A stretch of 7,171 bases of DNA. Source: Ignavibacteria bacterium (GTDB lineage Bacteria > Bacteroidota > Ignavibacteria > Tepidaquicellales > OLB5). The DNA lies in NCBI GenBank assembly GCA_030835005.1, contig JAUQWT010000081.1, positions 1-7,171 of the forward strand, read 5' to 3'. Positions 6,949 to 7,171 of the stretch are shown here, piece by piece. The notes under the pieces were generated by a model that worked only from the letters and a program-made list of their open reading frames with translations, did not search any database and was not told the DNA's origin. The position numbers were made by a program, and so were the translations under genes. Numbering within the stretch: position 1 is the stretch's first letter; each line of letters starts with the position of its first letter.

Positions 6949-7171
6949 ATGTCTGAAAAAGATCTTATCAAAAAAGGTTTGCATTGCGGCTGTAAAGACC
7001 ACAAAGAAGAAGTTGAAGTTTCACGAAGGGAGTTTTTATCGATTAGTATGGCATTAACTTCAGGGCTGATATTCTCAAAGTTCGGGTTTGCTAAAAACAT
7101 TGCAAAAAATAACCCCGGATTATCTTTTATGAATCCCCTGAACGCAAAGGCAGAAGCAGTAATTGTTTTGT
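6949..7171 (+). CDS. DUF1501 family protein with twin-arginine signal (3'-truncated by window edge)
   Basis: Seventy-four codons are visible from ATG 6949 to the right edge, with no stop. Residues 25-30 are SRREFL, a twin-arginine (Tat) motif with R26 and R27, followed by the hydrophobic stretch SISMALTSGLIF. Export in folded form across the inner membrane is expected. Residues 68-74 (AEAVIVL) match the first beta-strand at which the DUF1501 domain normally begins. DUF1501 belongs to the alkaline phosphatase/sulfatase-like fold group, but no activity is established here. Ahead of the Tat motif is an unusually long n-region with a Cys/His cluster, HCGCKDH (12-18). The 15-bp gap from the DUF1549/DUF1553 stop and the well-known pairing of these families argue for one operon. 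The assignment rests on the N-terminus plus context, since the main domain lies outside the window. Confidence 0.85.
   Translation, partial: MSEKDLIKKGLHCGCKDHKEEVEVSRREFLSISMALTSGLIFSKFGFAKNIAKNNPGLSFMNPLNAKAEAVIVL

Overview
The window is AT-rich bacterial DNA, most likely from the Bacteroidota/Ignavibacteriota side of the FCB group. Three things point there. A secreted serine hydrolase ends in a type IX secretion (T9SS) C-terminal sorting domain containing the motif QNYPNPFNPST. The gene starts lack clear Shine-Dalgarno sequences, and one upstream region carries a candidate TTG...TAnnTTT promoter. A DUF1549/DUF1553 gene is paired with DUF1501, a pair best known from Planctomycetes but also found in other lineages. 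The exact taxon is inference.

Left part (1-3080): the 3' portion of a beta-lactamase-family serine hydrolase (+) is followed 12 bp later by an RmlD-like extended SDR gene (+) that must start at TTG. The SDR gene runs tail-to-tail into a second, T9SS-exported serine hydrolase on the - strand, with an 8-bp overlap of the two 3' ends. The - strand gene appears to use an intrinsic terminator lying inside the SDR coding sequence (1522-1555).

Middle (3081-3489): this gap between divergent genes is not empty. Directly upstream of, and in frame with, the - strand hydrolase is a short broken FG-GAP/VCBS-like remnant containing an intact DFNGDNLLDL-type calcium-binding motif and one in-frame TAA. The remaining AT-rich stretch holds a candidate promoter with a 7-bp-arm palindrome between its two elements, just upstream of the + strand gene at 3490.

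Right part (3490-7171): a 514-aa helical protein of unknown function is followed by a membrane-anchored or exported DUF1549/DUF1553 protein with a CxxCH motif. Fifteen bp further on is the start of a DUF1501 protein with a twin-arginine signal, cut by the window edge. The last two form a probable operon of extracytoplasmic proteins whose biochemical role is not established.

I see no RNA genes, CRISPR arrays, insertion sequences or defence genes. The least ordinary items are the FG-GAP remnant, the terminator buried in a convergent gene, and the compact DUF1549/DUF1553-DUF1501 pair.
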